Below, in pieces: positions 44,239 through 51,772 of a stretch of 64,000 nucleotides of DNA. Below the pieces are notes generated by a model. It was given only the letters and a program-made list of their open reading frames with translations, had not been told where the DNA came from and did no database searches. Numbering within the stretch: position 1 is the stretch's first letter; every line of letters begins with the position of its first letter. The position numbers were made by a program, and so were the translations under genes. This DNA comes from Fictibacillus nanhaiensis. Its GTDB lineage: Bacteria; Bacillota; Bacilli; Bacillales; Fictibacillaceae. Where the stretch lies: the NCBI GenBank assembly GCA_016401345.1, contig JAEACG010000003.1:1-64000 (forward strand), in the 5' to 3' direction.

Positions 44239-45168
44239 TTATTCTGTATAACTATTTTGATTTCCTTTATCCATAATAGAAAATCTTTCAATGTTCATGT
44301 CTAGCATGTTATGTGCAGATTCTTGAGTAAATTGGACAACTTTATTCGGAGTATTTAACAGGTGTTGATCCCAAACCATGCCTTGAAACGTATTGTAAGA
44401 TCCGCTCACTTTAATTATCGTTTGAGAAATTTTGGACAGTTGAATCTGCAATCCAGTAAACTGGTTCCCAGAACTTTCATTTGGTATGGAAACAGATGAG
44501 TCTATAACAATATAATTCACACAATCATCTAAGGTCATGTTTACAAAACGGTTTCCATTAATCCAACTCTGTCCTTTCTTGTTACCACTAGGCTCTACAA
44601 CAATCTGGATGCCATTATTAAACCCTGCCACTTTATTATTTACAAAATTGACAAAGCTGATAAAGCTTTCATCGCCCGTTGCATATAGCGAGAGAGCTGA
44701 CCCCTTATGAGATCCGCTAGAATTGATAATGGAAACATTCGTAACTTCTGTTCGTTCCCATGACCAAAACTTATGCTTTCCCTCTATAAAAATCACTTCC
44801 GATTTAAATTTGGGATCAATCACTTCTATAGTTCCATTAATAATAGAGGCATTTTTTTCAAGCTGTATAGCCCTAAAGTTCCCATCGATTAGGATTCTAG
44901 TATTTTTTCCGAGTTCTAACGTTACACCTTCTTTAATCACTAAGCCTGAACGAATCACATATTTCTTATTGCCAGTCAACTTCACGAGCCCTTTTTTATT
45001 CTTGAAGCTATCATTAATAGCTTGCTGAATAACTTTAGCGTCATCTTCCAGATCATCACCGTGTGTTTCTATATTGGTAGATTTGATGTAAATCTGCTGA
45101 AGAGCTAACGTCAACACAGCGGTGAGTAAAGCTGTAAGAAAGAGGTATCCGAAAACGGGTTTGGACAT
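44239..45168 (-). CDS. Membrane-anchored right-handed beta-helix protein (operon 2)
   Basis: 309 residues. A signal-anchor (residues 5-26) precedes a pectate-lyase-like beta-helix: DAKVIQQAINDSFKNKKGLVKL at the N-cap, then short repeated strands (GLVIKEGVTLELGKNTRILIDGNFRAIQLEKNASIINGTIEV, NRFVNMTLDDCVNYIVIDSS, GNQFTGLQIQ). Such folds in polysaccharide operons often are lyases, epimerases or surface glycan binders. No catalytic residues can be assigned. Clear paralogue of the next gene. Confidence 0.83.
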   Translation of the reverse strand: MSKPVFGYLFLTALLTAVLTLALQQIYIKSTNIETHGDDLEDDAKVIQQAINDSFKNKKGLVKLTGNKKYVIRSGLVIKEGVTLELGKNTRILIDGNFRAIQLEKNASIINGTIEVIDPKFKSEVIFIEGKHKFWSWERTEVTNVSIINSSGSHKGSALSLYATGDESFISFVNFVNNKVAGFNNGIQIVVEPSGNKKGQSWINGNRFVNMTLDDCVNYIVIDSSVSIPNESSGNQFTGLQIQLSKISQTIIKVSGSYNTFQGMVWDQHLLNTPNKVVQFTQESAHNMLDMNIERFSIMDKGNQNSYTE

Positions 45169-45215
45169 ACATAACCCCCATTAAAAAACTCCATGTGATT
45201 GGAGTTTTAAACGAT

Positions 45216-46046
45216 TTATTTAACGTTGAACTTTCCTTTGTCTACGATACGTGAAGTCGGGATGCTTCGAATATCTATCTTGTTATACGAACTTTGTGAC
45301 ATGAATTCTACTAACGTGTTATTACGAACTAGGGATAGATCCCATGCCATGCCATTGAATTCATTGTACTGACCAGAGATAGTAACCAATTTAACTGTTT
45401 TAGAAGAAGGCTGTATTTGCAAGTTTGTAAAGACGTTTCCACTACATTCATTCGGTATACTTTCGCTAGAGCTAAAAACAATACCTTGAACACAATCATC
45501 GATCGACACATTTGTAAAACGATTTGCATTCACCCAGCTATATCCTGTTGATGGCTTAATGCTCTGTAAGCGTATAGCTGTATTTAGTCCGGCAATATTG
45601 ATGTTCTCAAAATTCACAAATGAGATCTCGTGACCCATACCGTATGAATAAAGGTGTAAACCTGTTCCCTTATTACTGCCGCTCCAGTTTACGATATTTA
45701 TATCTTTAATTAAGGTTTTATGCCACGTATTGTAGTATTTATATTTTCCATCCAAGTATATAACTGGCGAATTGAAGTTAACATCATCAATCGCAATATA
45801 AGCTCCTTCTAACGATGCATTTCTTTGAAGCTCCAAAACTCTGAAGTTACCACCTACTACAAAACGTGTGCCATAACCAAATAATAATTTCACACCTTCT
45901 TTAATTACGATTTTACTGGTTATATAGTAATCTCGATCTGAAAGCAGAACGGTTTTGAAACGATTATGTGAAAAGGCATAATCAATTGCAGATTGAACGG
46001 TTGCAGCATCATTTACCCCACTAAAATTATCCACATTGATTGTCAT
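45216..46046 (-). CDS. Right-handed beta-helix protein without signal peptide (operon 2)
   Basis: About 276 residues, paralogue of the previous protein (shared SKIVIKEGVKL, GGNFRVLELQRNAS, NRFTNVSIDDCVQGIV and SIPNECSGNVFTNLQIQ patterns) but lacking any N-terminal hydrophobic segment. Starts with the N-cap VDNFSGVNDAATVQSAIDYAFS typical of tailspike/pectate-lyase superfamily proteins. Of several in-frame ATG codons, 46046 is ten bases behind AAAGG. How it leaves the cell, or whether it acts inside, is unclear. Confidence 0.8.
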   Translation of the reverse strand: MTINVDNFSGVNDAATVQSAIDYAFSHNRFKTVLLSDRDYYITSKIVIKEGVKLLFGYGTRFVVGGNFRVLELQRNASLEGAYIAIDDVNFNSPVIYLDGKYKYYNTWHKTLIKDINIVNWSGSNKGTGLHLYSYGMGHEISFVNFENINIAGLNTAIRLQSIKPSTGYSWVNANRFTNVSIDDCVQGIVFSSSESIPNECSGNVFTNLQIQPSSKTVKLVTISGQYNEFNGMAWDLSLVRNNTLVEFMSQSSYNKIDIRSIPTSRIVDKGKFNVK

Positions 46047-46156
46047 TAACATCATACCTTTCATAACAAGCTTTACTGCTTGTTACTCTATTAATGCATG
46101 CCTGTACCTAAGGAAAAGACAAGCTTAATAGATACTATAAGATATGAAATCAACTG

Positions 46157-47560
46157 TTAAAATGCCACTTTATCTCTGGATTGATTAACAATAGACTTGC
46201 CTTGAAATAAATTCTTAAGATCATCCCAATTTGTGTACACACATAATTTGTCTTCTTCCGATAATTTTGAACCGCTTTGAATCTCAATGATTTCTAAATC
46301 CGTTGTTGCTTTTATACTGTGTTTGGCTTTAGGTGGGATTTTCAGTATGTCGCCTGCGCTTACTCTTTTTATTTCTCCGTTTAGCACAAATTCCCCCTCA
46401 CCTTTTATAACGGTCCAAACTTCATGCCTATGAAAGTGAGTATGATAACTTAAATGCTTGTCCTTGTTAATCACTAACCTTTTTGTCAGTACCTCTTTTT
46501 GTTCATCAATTTTTCTATGCTCCAATACTTTATACCATCCCCACCTTCGCTCTTCATACATAGGTATTTGATGGTCAATTTGTTTTAAATTTTTTACCCT
46601 ATCACTTTTTTCTTTATCCGCTACTAAAATTCCATCTGGGCTAGCTGCCACGATGAGATTCATCCCTCCAATTACTGTAATAGGAATATCCAGTTCATTG
46701 ATGAGGTGAGTATTTACTGAATCATCACTTATGGTTCCTTTTCCTAATTGGATTGTATCCATTTCATCGGTTAACGTATTCCAGCTCCCTAGATCCTTCC
46801 AATATCCATCATATTTTGTAACAATAACATTCTTCTCTTTTTCAATTACTGCATAATCCATACTGTCCCTTGGTAAAAGAGAATAGTTTTCTAGCAAACT
46901 CTCATATTGAACAGGAAATTCCATCTTCCTTAACAAAGAAAGGATATAACTTAATCGGAAGGCAAAAACACCGCAATTCCATAAACCACCTTGACTTATG
47001 AACTCCTCGGCTAAGACCTGGGTTGGTTTCTCTTTAAAATGAAGTACTTTATTCCACGAACCATCACCTTCATATTTTGGGATAATATATCCGTACTTTT
47101 CAGAGGGGTACGTTGGTTGTACGCCCATTAATGCAATTTGCGTTCCTGATTGTTGAAGAGCTGATTCAAGCTCCTTAACTTTATTAAAAAATTCATTTTC
47201 AACATATGGATCGACAGGTAAAACGACAACTACTTCATTAGGATCTATATTTAATTCTGAATAAAGATAAGAGGCTGCTAAGCAAACTGCCGGAAAAGTA
47301 TCTCGTCGTTCAGGCTCAACAATAATTCCATTCGTTGGATTCAACTGGTTCAAGATCAAATCTACTTGAGCCATACTTGTTGATATTAGTGTTGAATTAG
47401 CAAGATTAACCTCCTTTAATTGATTCCAAACACGCTGAATCATTGATTGGCTAACATTATTTTTATCTTTCAGTACTTTTAGAAATTGCTTAGATCGCGC
47501 ATCATTAGACAGTGGCCATAATCGTTTACCCGAGCCTCCTGATAAAAGAACCACTTTCAT
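46157..47560 (-). CDS. Mannose-1-phosphate guanylyltransferase / mannose-6-phosphate isomerase (ManC/CpsB type)
   Basis: Bifunctional type II enzyme giving GDP-mannose. N-terminal nucleotidyltransferase motif VVLLSGGSGKRLWPLSNDARSKQF and FKEKPT, C-terminal cupin isomerase domain with SYHTHFHRHEVWTVIKGEGEFVLNG (metal ligands His, Gln/Glu, His). 467 residues, full length. Starts four bases before the stop of the preceding glycosyltransferase. Its product is the substrate of Gmd in operon 1. Confidence 0.94.
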   Translation of the reverse strand: MKVVLLSGGSGKRLWPLSNDARSKQFLKVLKDKNNVSQSMIQRVWNQLKEVNLANSTLISTSMAQVDLILNQLNPTNGIIVEPERRDTFPAVCLAASYLYSELNIDPNEVVVVLPVDPYVENEFFNKVKELESALQQSGTQIALMGVQPTYPSEKYGYIIPKYEGDGSWNKVLHFKEKPTQVLAEEFISQGGLWNCGVFAFRLSYILSLLRKMEFPVQYESLLENYSLLPRDSMDYAVIEKEKNVIVTKYDGYWKDLGSWNTLTDEMDTIQLGKGTISDDSVNTHLINELDIPITVIGGMNLIVAASPDGILVADKEKSDRVKNLKQIDHQIPMYEERRWGWYKVLEHRKIDEQKEVLTKRLVINKDKHLSYHTHFHRHEVWTVIKGEGEFVLNGEIKRVSAGDILKIPPKAKHSIKATTDLEIIEIQSGSKLSEEDKLCVYTNWDDLKNLFQGKSIVNQSRDKVAF

Positions 47561-48789
47561 CCTATCACCTCAGCTTTTATTTCTTTTGGTGGTGTAGGAA
47601 TCTTTTTACTAACGTGTTTACTGATAGTCATGTTGTAAAAATCAATTAATTGATGGTTTAAATGTTCCCATTTGTAGTTGGTCTCAACAAATGTTCTTGC
47701 TTCTTTTCGTACGTCATTTAACTTCATTGGATCAGAGAGGAGTTCAATTATTTTCTCGGCAAATTCTTCATCTCGATCTCTAACAATAATACTCTGATTA
47801 TCTTTAGCTTTAATCGGTTCACTTACGATTGAAGTGGTAATGACAGGCGTGCCGCATGACATAGCTTCCAGTACTTTGTTTTGCAATCCTGCACCACTTT
47901 TCAACGGACAGACAAACAGCTTCGCATTCCATAGATATTTTCTTACATCATCTACTTCACCAGTTAAAACAATGTTTTTATGCTTTTCACAGAGACGTAT
48001 AAGGTCTTTCGTAGGATTTCTACCTACTACATAAAAAGTAAAGTCTTCCAGCTTCTCTTTTATAAGAGGGAAAATGTGTTTAATAAAATATTTCACACCC
48101 GCTCGGTTAGGTGAGTAGCTCATATTTCCGACGAATACGATGTTGTTTTTAGTAGTTAGCTGTTTTTGGTAAGAGAAGTATTCCAGATCGACCCCATTTG
48201 CAATAGTTGTCAATGTCTCTCGATTTAAGGAAACATTGTTTTTATCAATATCCGAAATGAAGATGCCTCCGTCATAACGTGAACTTGCTACCTGTTCCAT
48301 ATTATGTACGTTTTTAGCTTCCCAACGAGTAAGTGGATTTATTAACGATTTCTTAAGCTGTGCAGACCGTTTGAGGTTAAGAGAGATAGAATCAACAAAG
48401 TCTATTACATTTGGTACATGATTAATCGATGACTGATATGGATATAGGCGCACAAGTTGATGATGAACGATATCATATTGTTCTTTACTTGTTTCAATTC
48501 TCAAAATCTGAAGAAGTTTATTAGAATAATAGAGGGAGGTTTGTAAAGGCCATTTCTTAAACAAACCGAGGAACATGTTTCTTACTGCTGTACGTTTACT
48601 AAATGGAACAATCGTCACTTTACTACATAATTGGCGGACTTCATTCGGAATAGGTTGCTGATTTCCAAAGGAGATTAAATGGACTTCATGACCTAAAGCC
48701 TTTAACCCTTTCATCTGGTTATATGCCCTTAGTTGATCTCCTTTTTTAGGAGGATACGGAAATCTAGGTGAAACAAATAAAATCTTCAT
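47557..48789 (-). CDS. Glycosyltransferase family 4, first gene of polysaccharide operon 2
   Basis: 410 residues from ATG 48789 (GGGTGGGTGATCAC upstream). N-terminal ILFVSPRFPYPPKKGDQLRAYNQMKGLKALGHEVHLISF and C-terminal LEAMSCGTPVITTSIVSEPI are typical of the EpsH/Stp1-like GT4 group in exopolysaccharide clusters. A GT-B fold enzyme that adds one sugar to the growing repeat unit. Transcribed from a promoter region shared with the divergent sinI. Confidence 0.92.
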   Translation of the reverse strand: MKILFVSPRFPYPPKKGDQLRAYNQMKGLKALGHEVHLISFGNQQPIPNEVRQLCSKVTIVPFSKRTAVRNMFLGLFKKWPLQTSLYYSNKLLQILRIETSKEQYDIVHHQLVRLYPYQSSINHVPNVIDFVDSISLNLKRSAQLKKSLINPLTRWEAKNVHNMEQVASSRYDGGIFISDIDKNNVSLNRETLTTIANGVDLEYFSYQKQLTTKNNIVFVGNMSYSPNRAGVKYFIKHIFPLIKEKLEDFTFYVVGRNPTKDLIRLCEKHKNIVLTGEVDDVRKYLWNAKLFVCPLKSGAGLQNKVLEAMSCGTPVITTSIVSEPIKAKDNQSIIVRDRDEEFAEKIIELLSDPMKLNDVRKEARTFVETNYKWEHLNHQLIDFYNMTISKHVSKKIPTPPKEIKAEVIG

Positions 48790-48827
48790 GTGATCACCCA
48801 CCCTTTGTTTTTTATAAGACACTTAAC

Positions 48828-48834
48828 GTTCTTT
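48828..48834 (+). promoter_or_regulatory. SinR-type heptamer downstream of the operon 2 promoter
   Basis: Exact GTTCTTT about 20 bases inside the predicted operon 2 transcript. Partial sites (AAGAACA near 48891, GAGAACA near 48911, TAGAAC over the -35) accompany it. Confidence 0.45.
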
Positions 48835-48854
48835 AAAAAGTACAATTTCTTATG

Positions 48855-48883
48855 ATTATAGTAGGTGTCAGACTAGAACGCAA
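48855..48883 (-). promoter_or_regulatory. Sigma-A promoter of polysaccharide operon 2
   Basis: Minus-strand TTGCGT (48878-48883), 17 bases, TATAAT (48855-48860), about 65 bases before the GT4 start. A GTTCTAG half-site (48873-48879) overlaps the -35 box, consistent with SinR-type repression. Confidence 0.65.
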
Positions 48884-49007
48884 GGATTTAAGAACAAAAT
48901 ATTCGTTTTTGAGAACATTCATTATAATTGAACTGAATTTTACTAAATACAATTTATTTATAGGAAAATATACTCAATCTGTATTTACGTTTTAAATATT
49001 CCATTTT

Positions 49008-49040
49008 ATGACAACATTTTTAATAACCCCTGTTTATAAT
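49008..49040 (+). promoter_or_regulatory. sinI promoter with 21-base spacing (Spo0A-activated type)
   Basis: ATGACA (49008-49013) and TATAAT (49035-49040) are 21 bases apart. The flanking TTTTATGACAACATTTT is nearly identical to the block in front of the second sinI (54237-54269), also with 21-base spacing. Overlong spacers are typical of Spo0A-activated sigma-A promoters such as spoIIG. Confidence 0.55.
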
Positions 49041-49145
49041 CGAAATATATTTAGAAAATTCTTTTTTTTAGAGCATATTGATAGATATGGTTGAGAGGAT
49101 ATACATCAAACAATTATAAGATTGTTAATATGGAGGGAAATTGCT

Positions 49146-49265
49146 ATGAAGCAAACCTTATCTTTGGACAAAGAATGGATTGAATTAATTATTGAAGCGA
49201 AAGACCAAGGGTTAACGAAAAAAGATATAAGAGATTTTTTAAAATGTACAAAAAACAGTAAATAA
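49146..49265 (+). CDS. sinI: SinI-type antirepressor (39 residues)
   Basis: MKQTLSLDKEWIELIIEAKD, then QGLTKKDIRDFLKCTKNSK. The WxELIxEAKDQGLTKxxIRxFL pattern is the SinI helical-hook motif that binds SinR and breaks its tetramer. Strong ribosome site TGGAGGG eight bases before the ATG. Shorter than B. subtilis SinI (57 residues) but the whole dimerisation motif is present. Divergent from polysaccharide operon 2 and followed by its own terminator. No sinR is adjacent; the nearest is the ATT-start gene at 38.6 kb. Confidence 0.88.
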   Translation: MKQTLSLDKEWIELIIEAKDQGLTKKDIRDFLKCTKNSK

Positions 49266-49352
49266 CAGTGGGAAAAGTGTGTTGCAAATTTAAGTTTACT
49301 CCCTGAAACATACTTTATCCCTCGGTACAACAGTTCAATTTAAGAAAAATAA

Positions 49353-49388
49353 ACCCAGCCGAAATAAAAACTCGGGGGGTATTTTTTA
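49353..49388 (+). terminator. Terminator downstream of sinI
   Basis: ACCC..CCGA / TCGG..GGGT stem with a nine-base loop and ATTTTTTAT tail. The rest of the 220 bases between sinI and the next gene shows no other structure. Confidence 0.75.
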
Positions 49389-49488
49389 TAGTTTATATAG
49401 AAACAGTTTGGCGATAGAAAAACAGGTTTCACTTTTTCTAAATAATGGAATATTAAGGTGAGTCTTGTTTAGAGAAAGGAGATGCAGA

Positions 49489-49992
49489 TTGGACATTCAA
49501 ACAAATTACGCTAATTCATTATTTGACGGCCAATTAGCTGAAAAAGAAAAGTTTGAGGCATTTGTAGGTGAAAAGAAGAAAGACTTTTACTTAAGAAAAT
49601 GGCAAAAAGACAACAGTTGGAACTGGGCGGCTTGTTTATTAACTATTTTTTGGCTTGGTTACAGAAAAATGCTCAAACCTGTTGTTTATATCATTCTTGG
49701 TTTTTTAGCAATAGACATCATTATTCTTTTCATTGGTTTTGATGGCGCAGCAATCAGTAGAGGATTAGGTTATGGACTTGCTGGATCTCTAGGGATTACA
49801 GGTAATATGTTTTATAGAAAGCACGCTGAAAAACAAGTACAAGAGGTTAATCAGCTTTCGGTCAGCGATGAGGAGAAGATGCATGAACTTCGTAAACGCG
49901 GTGGTACGAGTGGAAAAGGAGCTTTCTTCGCAGTCTTAATGTTTTTAGGATATTTGGCTATTACAATTGGATTGACACTTACTTTTGCATAA
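49489..49992 (+). CDS. DUF2628-like membrane protein
   Basis: 167 residues. A cytoplasmic N-terminus (LYxRKWQKDNSWNWAACLLTIFWLGYRKM) leads into three transmembrane segments, with a charged central loop (KHAEKQVQEVNQLSVSDEEKMHELRKRGGTSGKGA). The pattern fits DUF2628, which has unknown function. TTG 49489 follows AAAGGAG by seven bases; an upstream TTG (49465) behind AAGGTG is an alternative. Confidence 0.78.
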   Translation: MDIQTNYANSLFDGQLAEKEKFEAFVGEKKKDFYLRKWQKDNSWNWAACLLTIFWLGYRKMLKPVVYIILGFLAIDIIILFIGFDGAAISRGLGYGLAGSLGITGNMFYRKHAEKQVQEVNQLSVSDEEKMHELRKRGGTSGKGAFFAVLMFLGYLAITIGLTLTFA

Positions 49993-49999
49993 TTCCTAT

Positions 50000-50035
50000 A
50001 AAAAAAGATAACTCGACTAATGAGTTATCTTTTTG
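50000..50035 (+). terminator. Intrinsic terminator
   Basis: AAAAGATAACTC / GAGTTATCTTTT stem with a seven-base loop; T tract continues into TTTTTGC. Confidence 0.88.
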
Positions 50036-50063
50036 CTTATATCTTTTATTTTTAGATGAAATA

Positions 50064-50381
50064 CTAATCACCTGAACCAACTATATGCTTCTTCTTCTCC
50101 AGTGCCTCTAAACAAAATGTCTTGAACTTTGTACAAAATTTCCGTACCCTATTATGTTCCCAACTAAATTCATCATTATATTTTTCTATTAAGTCGTCAC
50201 AAAGTAAAGTGAGTTTTTGAATTTGAGAGCTTTTAAACTCACAATACCCGTAGGGATCCAGGTTAAGAAGTATTCCGTATTTCACATTATCCCCTTCTCT
50301 TTTTCGCAAATACCCGTGGATTTTCTCATCACATAATATAACTTTCTTCTCTCCTTTTATCTTAAAAGTTATTCCAGCCAT
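50064..50381 (-). CDS. Hypothetical protein
   Basis: 105 residues from ATG 50381, behind GAAGGGGATAAG. Soluble, contains ITFKIKGEKKVILCDEKIHGYLRK and a helical, cysteine-containing C-terminus (LLCDDLIEKY, KFCTKFKTFCLEALEKKK). An in-frame upstream ATG would add 18 residues without a ribosome site. No family recognised. Confidence 0.62.
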   Translation of the reverse strand: MAGITFKIKGEKKVILCDEKIHGYLRKREGDNVKYGILLNLDPYGYCEFKSSQIQKLTLLCDDLIEKYNDEFSWEHNRVRKFCTKFKTFCLEALEKKKHIVGSGD

Positions 50382-50498
50382 CTTATCCCCTTCATTCTTT
50401 ACTCTCATTAGATTCGTCTTAGAAACTTCAAACAAGAAAACAAAAAAATCACAACGGATATTCGTTGCGATTCTTACAATACGCGAGAAACTTCAATT

Positions 50499-50870
50499 TT
50501 ACGAAAAAATCTTTTCAGTTTTGCTTATGATTTGATTTAGGTTATTCTCTAATAATTTTGCCTTATTCGTAATTCCTTTTTCAAATTGCTCAATTGTTGT
50601 TTGATCTCCATTACTTTTAATAGGTTCAACATTAAGAATCTCTTCTAGTTGCATACGTGATGATTGCTCTTTTTGCTTATGATCTAACCTTCTCATGTAA
50701 ATAAACGTATCCATATCTCGGTAATTTAATTCTATTTCAATTTCTAGCTGATCGTTAACGTATAAGAAGGTTGTCTTCCAACTCCCATCTGTATCGACCG
50801 GCTCAGAAAATCCATAATCTCGTATTAAATAATCAAAACTTTCTTCGGTAATCGATGAGAATAAATTCAT
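50499..50870 (-). CDS. Hypothetical protein
   Basis: 123 residues, soluble, acidic. N-terminal EESFDYLIRDYGFSEPV and ELNYRDMDTFIYMRRLD resemble small immunity-type proteins in style but no family is assigned. GGAGGTGTTACC ribosome site. Upstream of the previous gene in the same direction with a 118-base gap. Confidence 0.62.
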   Translation of the reverse strand: MNLFSSITEESFDYLIRDYGFSEPVDTDGSWKTTFLYVNDQLEIEIELNYRDMDTFIYMRRLDHKQKEQSSRMQLEEILNVEPIKSNGDQTTIEQFEKGITNKAKLLENNLNQIISKTEKIFS

Positions 50871-51040
50871 GGTAACACCTCCATATTTATTAGCTGTAGA
50901 TATTTATCATATCGTAATGAATTCCTTACAGTTTACACGGTTTCTTTACATAAAGATATTACTTATTACTTTCGCTCTCTTCTTCCCTTCTCCTCTTTTC
51001 GAGGTAAATATGGTTGAATTTTGTTTATTGGAGATACATC

Positions 51041-51074
51041 GGAAAGGACACAGCAAATTGCTGTGTCCTTTCCT
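51041..51074. repeat. Perfect 15-bp inverted repeat in a divergent intergenic region
   Basis: GGAAAGGACACAGCA and TGCTGTGTCCTTTCC, loop of a few A/T bases. It lies in a 344-base divergent intergenic region with no flanking gene to terminate on either strand, and lacks a clear T-tract. A 29-codon frame preceded by GAGGTAAAT (ATG at 51010) runs through it and may be chance. Confidence 0.7.
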
Positions 51075-51105
51075 AGTGCACATATTTAGTACTTTGTAAT
51101 TGTAT

Positions 51106-51118
51106 GGGGTCAGACCCC
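51106..51118. repeat. GGGGTCAGACCCC palindrome, copy 1
   Basis: Palindromic element flanked by TTTGTAATTGTAT, shared with copy 3 at 56315. Intergenic, upstream of the ECF sigma gene. Confidence 0.8.
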
Positions 51119-51152
51119 TAAATGGTAATATTATACTGTAATTCTAAATTTA

Positions 51153-51179
51153 TGAAACTTATGTTACTATATCGTCGTC
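51153..51179 (+). promoter_or_regulatory. ECF-type (autoregulatory) promoter
   Basis: TGAAAC (51153-51158), 17 bases, CGTC (51176-51179), about 35 bases before the sigma gene start. This is the classical Bacillus ECF promoter pattern, so the sigma factor probably transcribes its own gene. Confidence 0.65.
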
Positions 51180-51214
51180 TTACTATCGGAATTGCAACTT
51201 AAGGAGGACAGCTA

Positions 51215-51772
51215 GTGAAAAGTGAGGGATTAAGGGGTTCCATAAGTATTGATGGGATGACTAAAGATGATGCCATTGTTTACTTAATGAGATGCTACGG
51301 CGAAGAGATCAAACGTCTCGTTTATACATTCGTGAAGAATTGGCAGCAAGCTGAGGATATTACTCAAGATGTTTATATCGCATTGTATACGAAACTTGAT
51401 ACATTTCGTGGAGAATCCGCATTAAAGAGCTGGATTTACACAATAGCTATTAATAAGTCAAAAGACTTTTTAAAAAGTTGGAGCTATAGAAAACTTGCTT
51501 TTACAGATAAATTTACTGCAAGTTCAAATGGAAGTGTCGACTCTGCTGAAGATGGGGTCGTTTCAAACAGTGAGGATGAACTTTTGTATCAAGCCGTACT
51601 CTCTCTGCCGATAAAATATAGAGAAGTCATTTTATTACACTATTATAAGGAATTTTCTATTCGAGAGATTTGTGAGTTGTTGAAGATAAGTGAATCGACA
51701 ATTAAGACTCGTTTAAGCAGAGGTAGAAAAGTGCTACAAGAGACTTACTTTGAATTAGGAGGTGAGCGATAA
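51215..51772 (+). CDS. ECF sigma factor
   Basis: 185-residue RNA polymerase sigma factor. Region 2 (YGEEIKRLVYTFVKNWQQAEDITQDVYIALYTKLDTFRGESALKSWIYTIAINKSKDFLK) and region 4 (LPIKYREVILLHYYKEFSIREICELLKISESTIKTRLSRGRKVL) are both complete. GTG start behind AGGAGGACAGCTA. Overlaps the following gene by one base, so translation is coupled to its probable anti-sigma factor. The promoter at 51153 suggests autoregulation. Which stress it senses is unknown. Confidence 0.93.
   Translation: MKSEGLRGSISIDGMTKDDAIVYLMRCYGEEIKRLVYTFVKNWQQAEDITQDVYIALYTKLDTFRGESALKSWIYTIAINKSKDFLKSWSYRKLAFTDKFTASSNGSVDSAEDGVVSNSEDELLYQAVLSLPIKYREVILLHYYKEFSIREICELLKISESTIKTRLSRGRKVLQETYFELGGER

Noticed and set aside
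49040-49145. Second c-di-GMP riboswitch upstream of the 49-kb sinI
   Set aside because: None of the GEMM-I blocks (GGGCAAAC, GCAAAGCCACGGG, CCGGGTTACC) is present; only the promoter block is shared.
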